From Linanthus parryae (lineage: Eukaryota > Streptophyta > Magnoliopsida > Ericales > Polemoniaceae), in contig JALGPY010000010.1 of assembly GCA_023055425.1 (NCBI GenBank), positions 55,465,665-55,529,664 on the forward strand: 64,000 nucleotides of DNA, read 5' to 3'. A program made the translations under genes and the position numbers. The notes beneath the pieces are model-generated. The model had not been told where the DNA came from. It made no database searches and was given only the letters and a program-made list of their open reading frames with translations. Below are positions 36,652-49,100 of this stretch, piece after piece. Every line of letters begins with the position of its first letter. Position 1 is the stretch's first letter.

Positions 36652-38036
36652 TGTAGGGTTTTGATTCATGGATCGCGCAACGGAAGCATAATCAAACATA
36701 AAACCATGCAAAACCCTCCAAGGATCACAAGTCTAGATGCATAACGATAGTGAAGGTTAGAAATCATAAACACACCTTTGGGTTCTCCTTGATGAATTCA
36801 AACGCGAATAATGTCACGTTCTCTATAGTTGATCCACGTCTAGAGTTGATCCTAGATCTCCCAAAATCCTTGGTGCTAGCCCGGAATAGGAAGAGGAAGA
36901 AGAAATCACGCAAAACGAGACAAAAAGAGGCTCACGACCTCTTTTGGCCGACGGGGACGAGGGCGGCGGCAAGGGGCGGCGTCGGGCCCTCCTTGTTGCT
37001 TGCTCTCTCTCCTTTGTTCTCTCCCACTCTTGTTATGTTCACTAATGAGCATAAGTTATGAGGAAGGAAGGAAGGAGGGTCCTTTATATAGTCCAACAAC
37101 TCCTTGTTAACTACCTAAAGGACTTATTCTAGTCCAACTAGAATTCAATTTAGTCCCTTCCTTGCAAATTAGTCCCTACTAAGTTTGCAAGGGTTTGCAA
37201 AGTGATCCTTCTAATTAATTAATCCAATTAATTAATTCCCAAATCTAGTTCAACTCTATATAGCGTGTGACCCCATAGGTTCTATCTAGTTGGTAGCAAC
37301 TATTTGCTAATATGGAGCGGTTTCTAGCAAAACATCCATTCTAGCCAACTAATAGAATAGTCATCTTGACAACCTTTGTACAAGTAATTGTCTCATCCCT
37401 TTGCCTCCATATCCGTATTGGACACGAGACATACAGCCTTATTCGTGCAAATAACATCAATATCCAATATTGATTTATTTGAGTCTGGCCAGACATTTTA
37501 TAAGCACTATCCCTCGAGTGGCCTAGGATATTTGCTCCCGTTATGTGGGAGGGGCAAATCCTCTCTACGTCCGCTACGATCTCTAAGCTTGCTTCTCATT
37601 GTATCTAGTACACGCCTTTATAACTACCCAGTTACGGTGTAGCGTTTAACGCTACCAAGCTCACAATGATCCACAACTAGAATATCTAGTGACTTCAAGT
37701 CTAAGGATGACAATACCATTGCACCGCGAGAAGCGCTTGTGACTCAACATAACGTGTATGTAGCCTTCTCGGAGATGGGTCAATCCAGTGCAACATTCCG
37801 TAATGCACACCTATGTGTTGGATCGTGATATCTCCATATCAATCCAACCCCATACTAGTCTATAGATGATTGTCCCAATTAATCATTATACTTGACTAGG
37901 GATATTTAAGATAAACAACACAATTGTAAATCTAAGGACTTCATTATATTAAATATCCAATAAATAATAAATGAATTTTCTAGCCATATACAAATTCATA
38001 CTAAACTAGATTGCCTCTAGGGCATCTATTCCAACA
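36652..38036 (-). repeat. Copia-B 5' LTR
   Basis: 1385 bp, uninterrupted. It keeps the empty form of the array's target (TCTAG at 36839-36843). It lacks the 46 bases present at 30349-30394 in the other LTR; AG on both sides of the junction suggests deletion by microhomology. The minus-strand TATA box is at 37083-37090. Confidence 0.93.
37083..37090 (-). promoter_or_regulatory. TATA box of Copia-B 5' LTR
   Basis: TATATAAA on the minus strand, followed by the repeated CCTTCCTTCCT stretch. Being in the 5' LTR, it would drive the intact gag-pol. Confidence 0.55.
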
Positions 38037-38697
38037 GCCTTATCCTCCAAGCACCCACGAAGCACCCGTGCAACATAGCCCAAACCACACTAGAGAGGTA
38101 AACCAGCCTATGAAACCCGAGTGACATGCTCGTAGTTGAGAAGACCTATAGGAAGCCATTGGGTTCCCCCAAGGTTCAGACTGAAGACCTCTAGGCAACA
38201 CTCAAAGACTTAAACACGCATACCCGATCAACTCAACTCCACCCGAAAGGGTATTTTGTGTGTGTGCCTTTATTAGGCATGGAGGATTTAGTCCATTGCA
38301 TTGAAGGGAATTACGATGTTAAATCTGTTACTGCAGTGATCAAACAATTTCCATTCTCCATTTGGCATTATATCCAGTTACTTGCGATCTTTTTAATTTT
38401 TTAGGATCTCTATTTTTCTTACTGTCAATTAAGTGCGATGTTTCCCCAGTGCTTGTCAACTTAGGTGGACAATACTTCCTTTTGTTTCTACCATGCCTGT
38501 GTAAATGTTGGGGTTTCCAGTGCTCCCACTACAGTTCGGGCTCTGTCTTCTCTGATCGTATGATCTCTAAATAAGCTCATGTTAATGAAGCAAAAATGAT
38601 GAATGACCCATTAGGTTGCTTGACCCAACTTAATGCCTTAGGTGAGGTTAAGGTCACTACCAACAATGTTTTCTTATTCTCATATTTTTGGATATGG
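38037..38697. other. Spacer without recognised feature
   Basis: Between Copia-B and the small LTR element. Short frames (38362-38574, 38596-38805) show no family motif. No inverted repeats or LTR ends were seen. Confidence 0.5.
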
Positions 38698-39183
38698 TGT
38701 TGGGTTTTGTCTCGAATTTCGCAAGACGAATCGGTGTACCCTATGCGTCTGATTACTTTATCTAAGGAGGTGAGCTCTGAGGAGGTGATAGCTTGGGTTT
38801 GGTGAGCTTTTCCACCTCCTCTATATTAGTATAAATAGAGGTGCTAGCTATTGTTTCTAATTGAGTCGAGTTGAGAGAGATTGGTGAGAGATATCTTTGA
38901 GCGGATATGTGAGGTTAGGGTTTCATAGATGTAGTCTGTGAGGATGAGAGTACCGCGTCGACGTGGTCCGCGGATTGATCTGTCTCTCCCCTACGATGTA
39001 TTCCCTCATTGATATAGTGATATTCTCCTCTTCCCGTGGATGTAGGCGGTTTTGCCGAACCACATTAAATTCTTGTGTGTCATTTTTCTTCTCATATATG
39101 GCGTGTGTTGAGTGTGTGATCGTGTGGCGTATTTTTTGCTTCCGTTGAGGCGGGAATTCGTGTTGACGAATAATTCCCCAACA
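38698..39183 (+). repeat. 5' LTR of compact element
   Basis: 486 bp; aligns without large gaps to 40607-41092. TATA box TATAAATAG at 38830-38838 (40739-40747 in the 3' copy). Confidence 0.92.
38830..38838 (+). promoter_or_regulatory. TATA box of compact element LTR
   Basis: TATAAATAG in the same place in both LTRs; conserved flanks. Confidence 0.55.
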
Positions 39184-39185
39184 AG

Positions 39186-39197
39186 TGGTATCAGAGG
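39186..39197 (+). other. Primer-binding site of compact element
   Basis: TGGTATCAGAGG, two bases after the LTR; it matches the initiator-methionine tRNA site except the last base. Confidence 0.85.
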
Positions 39198-40606
39198 CTG
39201 GTTCACGATCCGGGTGGAGCACGCAGGTGAAAGGACGAAGAAGAAGACACTGAAGAAAAGAATTAAAAAAAAAATATCTCCAAGTTGTGGGGCTGACCAT
39301 GTGTGGAAAGGAGCTGACGTGGCACATGTGGCTGCTGCTGGGTGGTAGGATCTGGTGTGACAGATCTGTGGTGCTCCAGCAAGGCAAAGACGCGATCAAG
39401 TGGTCCAGATTTGTTTGGGTGTTCCGAGCTTCCTGTAAGTCTGATTGGGCTCGAATAGGAGGTGAACCCTAGGTTTTTGGACGTTCCCGACGCGATGGCG
39501 GGGTCAGATTCTGCAAATTGTCGCTGGATTTGCAGAATGCTGACGTGGCAGTTTGCGGTGAGATTCAACGGTCCTGTCGAATTGGGATGAGTCAGGAGTC
39601 TAACCCAATGTTTTTGGACGTTGCGAATTCATCAGTACGGTCAGAATTTCGATATTCTGATTGGATTGATAAGGTCGGCATCAATCGATATCGGTCAGAA
39701 GATCGAAGACGACAGGATGCGATCAGGGTCAATCAAGTTCAAGTCCAATCAGGTGGGGTCATTTAGAGGCGTTTTTCCTAATTGAACGTTCGATTGGCAA
39801 CCTATGCAGGCTTGGGAGTGTGTTGACAGGTGGAGATTCTGTTCAACATAGGCAAGAAGCATAGGCTTTGTGTGTCGTTGTGAGCACGAGACGCAACAGT
39901 TGCAGAGGAGTCTGGTCAGAGACGTGGGCAACTATTGCAAGGAAATTCACAAGAAGTTCCAGGGCAGAGATCGAGGCGATGGATGCATTTGACGAGGCCA
40001 TGGCTCGAGGTGGCGTCCTGATATCTCTGTATGTGGTTTGTGACGATAAATCTTGAGCAACTCGAGGCAAGAAGAGAGGTAAGTCGCGACAGGTACGCAA
40101 AGTGGTAGCTTTGCAAGACGTCTTGGTGAAGGTGAGGATCGAACATGAGAAGCAACAGCGCATGGAGAAGCACTCAGGGCTGGCGTGGAGAAACACGTGG
40201 TTGACGTGGGAGGACGCTGAAGCATGAAAATAGTGCAGGCTGAGCAGCAGTTGCAGATTGTTCGAGATGGTGCTCAAGTGACGAGAACGATGATGAAGAA
40301 AACTACTGCAGTAGTGAAGAGGAAGGGAGTCTCGTTTGCACTTGACGTGGTTGGTGGAGAACTCTCCACTGATGAGCTAGCTGGTGGAGAGATGGAGCCA
40401 CACTACTCCCCAAAGTGTCATGATTTGGGACGCATCCGTGTCGGGGGTGCGAGGCGTGCCCTAGGAGGGGGTGCAGAGCATCTCGGTAGAGGTGCGATGG
40501 CGGTCCATGCAGTTGCAGCATGGCGGATGCGGCAGAGTTGACATCAACAACGGAGTTGGCTGAGGAATTTTCTAGGCGCTTGCAGAATTCAAGCCAAGGT
40601 GGAGTT
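39198..40606 (+). other. Interior of compact element, non-coding
   Basis: Frames of 60-145 codons occur on both strands and overlap. None carries a retroelement or known protein motif. They are treated as chance. Confidence 0.7.
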
Positions 40607-41092
40607 TGTTCGGTTTTTTCTCAAATTTCGCAAGACGAATCGGTGTACCCGATGCGTCTGATTACTTACTCTGAGGAGGTGATCTCTGAGGAGGTGATAG
40701 CTTGGGCTTGGTGGGCTTTTCCACCTCCTCTATATCAGTATAAATAGAGGTGCTAGCTATTGTTTCTAATTGATTTGAGTTGAGAGAGATTGGTGAGAGA
40801 TATCTTTGAGCGGATGTGTGAGGTTAGGGTTTCATAGATGTAGTCTGTGAGGATGAGAGTACCGCGTCGACGTGGTCCGCGAATTGAGCTGTCTATCCCC
40901 TACGATGTATTCCCTCATTGATATAGTGATATTCTCCTCCTCCCGTGGATATAGGCGGTTTTGCCGAACCACGTTAAATTCTTGTGTGTCGTTTTTCTTC
41001 TCCTATATGGCGTGTGTTGAGTGTGTGATCGTGTGGCGTATTTTTTGCTTCCGTTGAGCCGGGAATTCGGGTTGACGAATAATTCTCCAACA
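40607..41092 (+). repeat. 3' LTR of compact element
   Basis: 486 bp. Starts TGTTCGG and ends TCTCCAACA, followed by the TATGG target duplication. Confidence 0.92.
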
Positions 41093-41122
41093 TATGGGAG
41101 GTTAAGGTTACTGGCCTTTTAG

Positions 41123-41475
41123 GCGCTGTTTGGTTTGAAGCAAAATGTTTTACAAAAGAAAATATTTTACGCGTAAAATATTTTGTTTGAAAAAGTTTCC
41201 TCTGCGATTACTTTCTCGTGTTTGGTTGACAATTGCCGTGACGGCAGTGGCAGTGATGGGTCGTGGTGGAGGTAGGTGGCAGTGGTGGTTATTGGCAGTG
41301 GAGTTGTTGTTTTGCTCCTTCATCACTCTCCGGAAAATAGCTCGCGGATTTGAAATGTGTAAATCATTTTACATCATTTGAGGGAAAATTTCTACAGAAA
41401 AATATTTACTTCCAACCAAACAGCACCAAAACACCAAAACAAGGGACAACATTTTACCACAAACCAAACATAGCT
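41123..41475. mobile_element. Candidate MITE, 353 bp
   Basis: The left end GCGCTGTTTGGTTTG and the inverted right end GCTATGTTTGGTTTG match at 13 of 15. TTTAG flanks both sides (41118-41122, 41476-41480). A second inverted pair lies inside (about 41122-41140 and 41409-41428). The superfamily is unclear; a 5-bp duplication does not fit the common plant classes well. Confidence 0.4.
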
Positions 41476-41480
41476 TTAGT

Positions 41481-42250
41481 CTTGATTGCTGTGACCGCGG
41501 ACCCTAGGACACTGGACGGTCTAGAAAGGAATCAGATTGAGGGGCAGGAAGATGGTTGTGACTTTATGAGCCGTAGTCATGAGCAAAAGGGGACGGGACA
41601 AAGGTTGGGCAACCTTAGAGAGAGGCTAGGATAAGTGTCAAATGGAGGGACTTAATGATGTCAAGTTTCTGTAACTTTTAAAATATTTAGAAGTTTAGTG
41701 GCATGTTATGTTTTGCAATAACTTAGTGCAAAGCCCACAACTAATACAACATGACATTTATGCAGATAGCTGAGATCAGAAAATTTAACAAAAGTTGGAA
41801 CTGATATTAAAACAGAAAAATTGAACATGCAAGTGTAATGTTAGTTGAATTTGGTTGGGCCAAGTGGTGTCTGTGAACCCAACCAGGAGCATAGTCAGGT
41901 ACTAAAAGCATCTGGGATACTTTCGCAATTTTAGCAATGGCACAATTTGAAGTTTCTATGAATCATAGCGTAAATTCGTATTTCAAAGTTCTAGCAAAGG
42001 CACGTGTCTATCCGGCCTGCATGTTGGTTGTGCCCCTGAACCCATCCTAGTAATGTTTGTAATGAATTTGGTTGGGCCAAGTGGCAGTGACAGTACCTGT
42101 GAACTGCAACGCAGGTATATTACTAACAATACCCGTGTCGATCTGCCGACGCTACACGGACGTGACAAGGAGTTAGCGGGTTTGGGTTGACACGAATCTG
42201 CAACAGGCCAGAAAATGATTGATCTGAAAATGATATGAAAATAAATGGGT
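41481..42250. other. Intergenic, no gene recognised
   Basis: A short direct repeat (AATTTGGTTGGGCCAAGTGG) occurs near 41849 and 42063. Otherwise there are no frames or elements I can support. Confidence 0.5.
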
Positions 42251-42252
42251 CA

Positions 42253-42722
42253 GTTCCGGGTCGACCCGTTTTATTACAAACATTAAGACACAGTAATGTT
42301 GTTTACGAATAGCCTTTTCCCTAATATAATGGTAGTCTAACTCTATGTGCTTAGTACGAGCATGAAATAACGGATTTGCAGTTAAAGCAAGGACAAATAG
42401 ATTATCAGTCCAAAGAATAGGAGGAGCAGTAATAACAAAACATAAAATGAAAAAACAATAATTTAAACCAAATTTTTTTAGCGGCTGCCGTGGTGAGAGC
42501 ACGGTACCCAACCTCCGTAGAGGAACGAGCAACCGTAAATTGCTTTTTAGAGGACCAGCGGATAGGATTGGGACCGAGAAAGACTACAAAACCTGTAGTA
42601 CTACGACAGTCAATAGGATTTCCGGTCCAATCAGCATCGGTGAAAACTTGAAATGGTAAATAACCGTGTTGATAAAATAGCCCATGAGCCTTAGCATGAG
42701 AAGCAGGGGCTAAATTGTACAG
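42253..42722 (-). pseudogene. Copia RNase H fragment
   Basis: The minus-strand translation gives FTDADWTGNPIDCRSTTGF, then FLGPNPIRWSSKKQFTVARS and STEVGYRAL, then after a frameshift ILWTDNLF and FHARTKHIELDYHYIREK. This is the standard block order of copia RNase H. No LTR, RT or integrase lies next to it, so it is an isolated relic, distinct in sequence from Copia-A and Copia-B. Similarity stops near 42290. Confidence 0.85.
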
Positions 42723-43181
42723 TATAAAAATAATAGGGACTAATTTAAAATAGTTGTGAGGATTAAGTCATAATTTATAAGAAAATTAAGAATAAGGATA
42801 AAATTACAAAATTAAAAAATAAGTGAGGGCTACCAGACCACGAGTCCCCATGTAGCTCCGCCCCAGAATTCCACCCAACACGCAACCCGACTGATTGATC
42901 CGAATTGCCTGGCCTAGTTTCAACTACTAACAAAACATGAAAGTTGGTTGCAAAAAAAAAAAACTGAAAGTTGAGGAACCAATAGCATGGAAAAAACAAA
43001 TCGAGGGGGTGAAAACACAATTTCTGAAAATTAAAAAAAACGTCCAGAATTTGTTCACTCGAGTAGTGTGTTCCTTAATTCAGAAGAAAGGAAAGTGTCC
43101 CAACCACATCACACTGTCTCGCTGAGAATCGAAGCGATTGATCCTACGATCGCCGGCGGTGACCGTGGCGGAGGCTCAGCA

Positions 43182-46100
43182 ATGCAGAAGTGGTTTTCAC
43201 TGAGCAGTAGTGGCGAGGATGATGGCCAGCAACCACCACCACCACCATCATCATCTCTGCTCTCCGATTGGAACTCATACGCTTCCTCCAAAGCTTCCGA
43301 AGAGGGGTCTGCCCTCGGTGTTTTCGATCTCGAATCTGCTGTTAGATCCGCAAACGACACCGTCACCGGCACTTTCAATGTGTAAGTGAATACTTCTACA
43401 CTCCCCCCCCCCCCCCCCCCCCCCCAACAAATACAATTCTAGGGTTGAATGTGTTCAATTTGATGTATGTGAATTTGTTTTGTTCCTGAGATGCCGTGAG
43501 TGCTACTTTGTGCAATTTGAAGCTACTCTTTGAAGGATTGGAGTGAGATCATGTACTGGATTATGGACTGTGATTTGAGAAATGTTTAGATGCCCCTGCA
43601 CTGGCTTGTTTGGTTTGTGCAAGAATGTGAATAGGTAGGGTCGAAATAGAGCTTTCTCTCTATGGAGTGGAGTATTCATATGCTTCATGACACATGCTTG
43701 TGCATAATGAGTGGCCGATTATTAGAAGGGTAAAACTCCAATTATACTAAGATTGTACTTAGACGCAAAAAAATAGGTTAGGAATATGAAGAACATTGAT
43801 CAACTGTTTCCGGCTAGAGAAATTCAAAGTTTGTAGGGGGCTTGCTCTGTATGTGGGTTTTGTGGACTCATTCAAATAGGATAAAACTTCTAATGTTCCC
43901 TTAGGTAAATAAGCTTGCTTAGACGGCATGTGCTGGGTGTTTGGCAACATTCATCGTAATGATGACTTAGTGCTGATAATGATAATAGTTATAATTTTTC
44001 CTAATTTTTTGATGCATTATATATATTTTTTTCATATTAGTTTTAATGTTCTTGGAAGATTTTATAGCTTACCTATTTTTTTGGTGTCAACAAATGTGTT
44101 TGTCACATCTCTTTAACTTCGGGCACATGTATTGTGCCCACCCAATATCCTGCACTACAATATTGACGTCACTTATACTTTTGCAGTAATTCATTAGACC
44201 CATTAACTGGGGATCTATTCGTAGCTGGGGACAATATGTGTCAGCCTTATGCAAGTAGCGTTTGGCAAAGGCAAAGCACTTTCATAAGACATTTTGACGT
44301 AGTTAGACATGTAGATTGAGTTTGTTTTAGTTTAACGCATAATTAATCGAGCGAATTATGAACCAAGTTTCAAGTTAGTCACCTTTGTAACTACTACGTA
44401 GAACTAATCTGAATCAAGTTCATAATGACATTATATACCTTCTTATATCATGTTTGCTACTCTTATACTTTACGAACTTGTGGCATGCACTTTTATGTTA
44501 GTCACCTTTGTAACTACCACGTACCACATATCTGAATCAAGTTCATAGTGACATTGTTTTCCTTTTTAACATATCATGTTCGCCAATATCATCTTGACTA
44601 GTTTAAATAAAAAATGATAAGAGAAATTAATAGCGGTCACTTGTATAAATTAATAAACTAGAATCTGGAAGAGGAGAAACTTAGAAGCCATAGATCTCAA
44701 TCTTAATCTCAATGCCACTGATTATGTATACTAAGTCTCTTGGTTAATATAATTACAACTCATAGACAACTTAGATCAAGAAGCTCAAGAAGCTCAAGCC
44801 ACAGATATATACCCAAATACTCGATCCTTAGAACGCAAGCGACATTGGTAGGGGTACATTGTGAAGGCACAGGAAACATGTCATATTTTCACTTACATTT
44901 TTCATTATAATACTTAATTCCTCCAGGAGTCTGTCTGGGTAAGTTAACAAGAAGGCTGCAGCCCTCCCGCACTATTGTTTTAAGTGTGAATATTGGTGCA
45001 TTGGACAACTGAGGTACCATAAGTTATAGTAGGTGAATGTAAAATATTTCTGAAGTACCATAAATTTCGAACTTTTTCATCATCTGAAGCACATCGCCCA
45101 TCACACCGTATGATACAATACAATACGATATGATCCAATATGCCTAAATTTTGATAGAGCCATAAGATTCATGTCATTGATATAGTGTATCATACGATAC
45201 ACATTGCTTGATAATGACATTGAATCATTGATACAGTGTATCGTGCGATACGCATCACTTGAGAATGACATATATAATTAAACTAATATTATCATTTCTC
45301 TCACAAACCCTTTGTCCCAAACCCCAAACCCCACTCCCAACTTCTACCTTCAACATCTGACACTCTCCCTCAAATCTCGTTCTCAATGGTTTTCACCTTT
45401 ACATTGTCCGCATAAGAAATCGAAACGATGACACCACACGCCTATCTCCACTACTGTTAGTTGTTTGAGGCATTTTCCTATCTTCGAGAAATATAATCTT
45501 GATTGGTTTGAGCAGGCTACACAAACTCACTTCAGGTTCCGCACCTTTTCATTTAGTTTTCGTAGCCTTCGTAATGGTTACATGATTTTATATTAGGCTT
45601 CTTAACTCATATTTAGGTTTGAAAGCCTTCATAAATGCTGAGGCTGCTCATGTATGGCCGTGTAGTCATTACAAAAGGTAGGTGACCTCCTTAGGCTTAT
45701 TTAGCTCTTCTAGCCTTCATGAAGGCTACATGACCTTGCTTTAGGCTCCTTAGTCTTCCTTTAGCTCTCCCGATCTACCATTCTGACATGCCTGAAGGTC
45801 AGAGTAAGTACAGAACTAGGAGATACCACTCTGATTCTTCTCTTTCTCCCCATTTGACTTTTTTTGACTCGTATCTGGTTCACTTTGACCGGGTGATTTG
45901 CAGTGCAAAGCAGTGTGATTTTTTGATAATTTTTTCACCGTGTTATAGAGCAACTTATACTCTACAACAGCACCATGAAAAAAAGTCAAAAAATTGTATT
46001 ATTTCGCTAACCATATCACCGTGTCAAAGTAACCCAGTGAATAGTGGTTAAAATAAAAATGGAGAGAAAGAGAAGAATCAGAGTGGTATATTAGAGATAT

Positions 46101-49100
46101 TATTCACATCTCTAGCATTACTCACGCATCTGACCTTACATTGGGCTTCACCGCCCTTATTGAAGTCTTTCAGAAATTATTTTGGCTACACCAGCTTACA
46201 TTAGACGTGTAACCCTCACCCAAGTCTGTAAGCCTGAGTTTAGCTCTCCTAGCCATCGTAATGGCTACGCGGCCTTTTGAATGATGATACAGGAAGTAAA
46301 AGGAATGTTAAGGAGCCTAAAGGGAGGCCGTGTAGCCTTCAAGACACAGTAAAGTCTCTAAGCCTTCATAAAGTCTACAACCTTACTTTAGACTTTTTAG
46401 CCTTTTGTTATGGCTGCATGACCTTACAAAGGCTGACCAAGTAAGTTAGCACTGATTTCATAAACGGTTTATTCGTTTGTAGAATATTGGTGATTGCCGC
46501 TTGGTCTAGAGCAGAATCGGTGTAGGGGTTTGACCGGAATCATCAGCAATGGTTGATACAAACATTTATCTCTGGTCTGGCAGTATTGTGCACAATTATT
46601 AAGGCAGAAAATGAAAATGACTCTTAATTCGTACATTTTAACAGCAACTCCACTACAAATAGAGAGATCAAATAATTATCGTACATTTCCGGTGCATTTG
46701 TTTGGTTCTTACTTGTGAACTTCAGATTTTGAGAATGCAATTTAGAGAGAATTTGATATGATTCCAGTTGTTTAGCGGAGTAATGAGTGGGGAGTGACCT
46801 TCCATGTTGATTTCTATCTAACCTCCAGTGTCTAGCGGTAAAACTGAAGACAAAATTAGTTTCCTCTCTACAAGATGATGATGTGGGCTGAGGATGTGAA
46901 AGAATAATTCTAAAAGATTGGATTATATATTCCAATAGTCAATATCTGCTATTTGCAATTCACACCACTATTTATTCTGGTTCCCATACTACAAACGTAG
47001 TTTTGCCTTTGGTTGTAGGTTATCAGGTTGTGGTTCTTAACACCTAAGGGGTAACCCGGGTAAGTTAGTCATTTAGTTAGGGCTTGGGTTGGTTGATCGA
47101 GTTTTTTGGTGGGTATGGGAGAGCGGCCGTGATCGCGATTGGTGGAACGTTGAGAAGAAGTGTTATGGAGATCGAAGGAAGTTTACGAAATGGTGGTATT
47201 ACAAAGAGATTATATCATTATAGTTTAAAGGAGTAGTTGCAGAGGATAAAGAGCAGATATTATGTGGTGAAGGTTGGTGGTTAATGGTTTAGCTGACTAA
47301 ACATTTGGAGCGCAGCATGCTCCCTAGATGTCAACCTGGAAGTAATATTGATGGAGAAAAATCAACATTGTGCCGCGAGTTAACTCATAGTTCAGACTTC
47401 AGATTGTCAGAGAATCATGTTTCATTTTTGAGAGTTAACCCGGACATAAAGTCGCCGTTGCTTTCTTGCCATGCCTACTTGTTGACCATAATAAATTGCA
47501 TAAGGAATCAAGAAATTAGCCACTTATTTGGTGGTATATAGATAACTTCGTACCAATCGAGCTTAGCTGTATATGAAATTTCAGACTTGTTTAAATATGC
47601 TATTATTTTGTACTGTTACTTAATATTCAGTACACCTACTGAAACTATAGGTTGTTAATCCCGCTTTACCCGGTCTATTAAGCTACATCAGTTATGTCTT
47701 GATTTACAAAAGGAAAAAATTTCAGATTCTCTATCTGCTAGGTTCTGTGCTTATAAACTCGTACCGAGTTAAGTATTCCTTCTGTGAATGGATTCAGTTT
47801 TATGAAGATTATATATTACGAGGTTTTATCATTAATGGCAATGTTAAGAATTGTGGAGGTCACTTTATTTCAGTATTATATTGCCCAATCAACAGAATTT
47901 GTGGTGTGTGAATCGGCTGTCTTTGGACTAACCTTGAAAATTGCTGTGTAATCGAAATTCTAAGGGGCTAACAGCAAACTAGAAATAGTTATAGGGGTAA
48001 TACTAGAGTTTAGAAAATCCAGTAAAAGCTATGGATCCCGGGCCTCGTTTGTATTTTTGGCTTATTTTAGAGGTATGGTAGAGACGTGATTAATGGTGTT
48101 GGGATTGATAGTACTGGGACTGATGGTGCTGAGTGGAGCTAAAAATGGTGTTTGTTTGATGATGGGAGTGGTGTAGGATTACTTATCAAAAGACATTTTT
48201 TTGCTTTTCATCACATGGAAGGAGAAGGGAATGATGATAATTTGGTCAAATTATCAGCACATAGTCAGGCTTGCTAGTAGCTGGGGTGTGAGGTATTAGA
48301 TAGTCCCTTGTTTCAGAGCTATATGTGGGCCCAACCTGAAGCTATCCCATGTAATTTATTCACCAAACGTGGGCTTGGATTACTAATCCTATCCTATCCC
48401 ACGCAACATGAAAAATAAACATGCCCCTGGGGCCTATGATATATGATCCATTGACTATCAGAATCTTAATATCCATGATTCCTCCACATCAATGCAATTT
48501 GATTCACCAATAAAACGATACAATTCATTTATTATATTACCCTGCAAACTACTCTTTATCAAGATCATGATGTTGATCCTTATTTTCGTGTGATTAAATT
48601 GGTTTATCTATTTTTTTTGGTAAATGACAGTTCCCACCCCTGTTTAGGCACCATTCGTCAATACCTAGCTACACCTGAGTTATGGAAAATACCAAAAAAC
48701 ACGCTAACAGCAATTTTTTGCTAACAGATATTGAATGTACGGATATACCCTCAGCATACTCAAGAATTTTCAAAATATGAAATAGGGTTTTTTTTCTCCA
48801 TCTTCCTCCAGTCTTGCTTGAGGACAAATTATGTTGGTGAGGGTTTCTGGGGTTCGATTTGGTTGGATTAGGTTCCGGGTGTTGAGGGGAGGAGGATATG
48901 AGTGGTGACTAGGGTGCAATTTGGTTAGTTTCAGCGAGATGGAGGGAGGGAGACTGAAATTGGATGGGGGTGGGTTGTGTGGGCTTCTTGAAACATAGAT
49001 GGTGATCCCAAGTTCTAATTGCAACAGTTGGGGGTACTGTGGCTGTGATTCAGAGAGTCGACGAGGGAGTTATAGAGGAAGAATCCGGATAGTTGTGATT

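Larger units (their letters stand above)
10698..38036 (-). mobile_element. Copia-B: Ty1/copia element with intact gag-pol, split by a nested array
   Basis: The right LTR (36652-38036) and the left LTR (10698-10889 plus 29757-30996) are direct repeats, both starting TGTAGGGTTTTG and ending ATTCCAACA on the + strand. The primer site, leader, a single 1326-codon gag-pol frame and polypurine tract lie between them in minus-strand order. Candidate target duplications GCCCT (10693-10697) and GCCTT (38037-38041) match at four of five bases. The LTRs differ by roughly 15 substitutions by eye plus a 46-bp indel, so the insertion is fairly young. The 18.9-kb large-LTR array interrupts its 3' LTR. Confidence 0.92.
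38698..41092 (+). mobile_element. Compact non-autonomous LTR retrotransposon, 2.4 kb
   Basis: Two 486-bp LTRs (38698-39183 and 40607-41092) start TGTT and end CCAACA. A primer-binding site follows the first and a purine-rich tract (AAGGTGGAG) precedes the second. It is flanked by a perfect 5-bp duplication, TATGG (38693-38697 and 41093-41097). The 1.42-kb interior has only short overlapping frames with no gag, protease, RT or integrase motif, so it must be mobilised in trans. The size is between TRIM and small non-autonomous copia derivatives. The LTRs differ at a few per cent by eye. Confidence 0.92.

Noticed and set aside
39843..40541. Frames of 85-144 codons in the compact LTR element
   Set aside because: They overlap on both strands and have no gag, zinc-knuckle or protease motif; probably chance in GC-rich DNA.
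48620..48720. Sequence like a MULE left end (GGTAAATGACAGTTCCCACC)
   Set aside because: Layout resembles the MULE at 2821, but no inverse right end or 9-bp duplication was found nearby; at most a degraded end.
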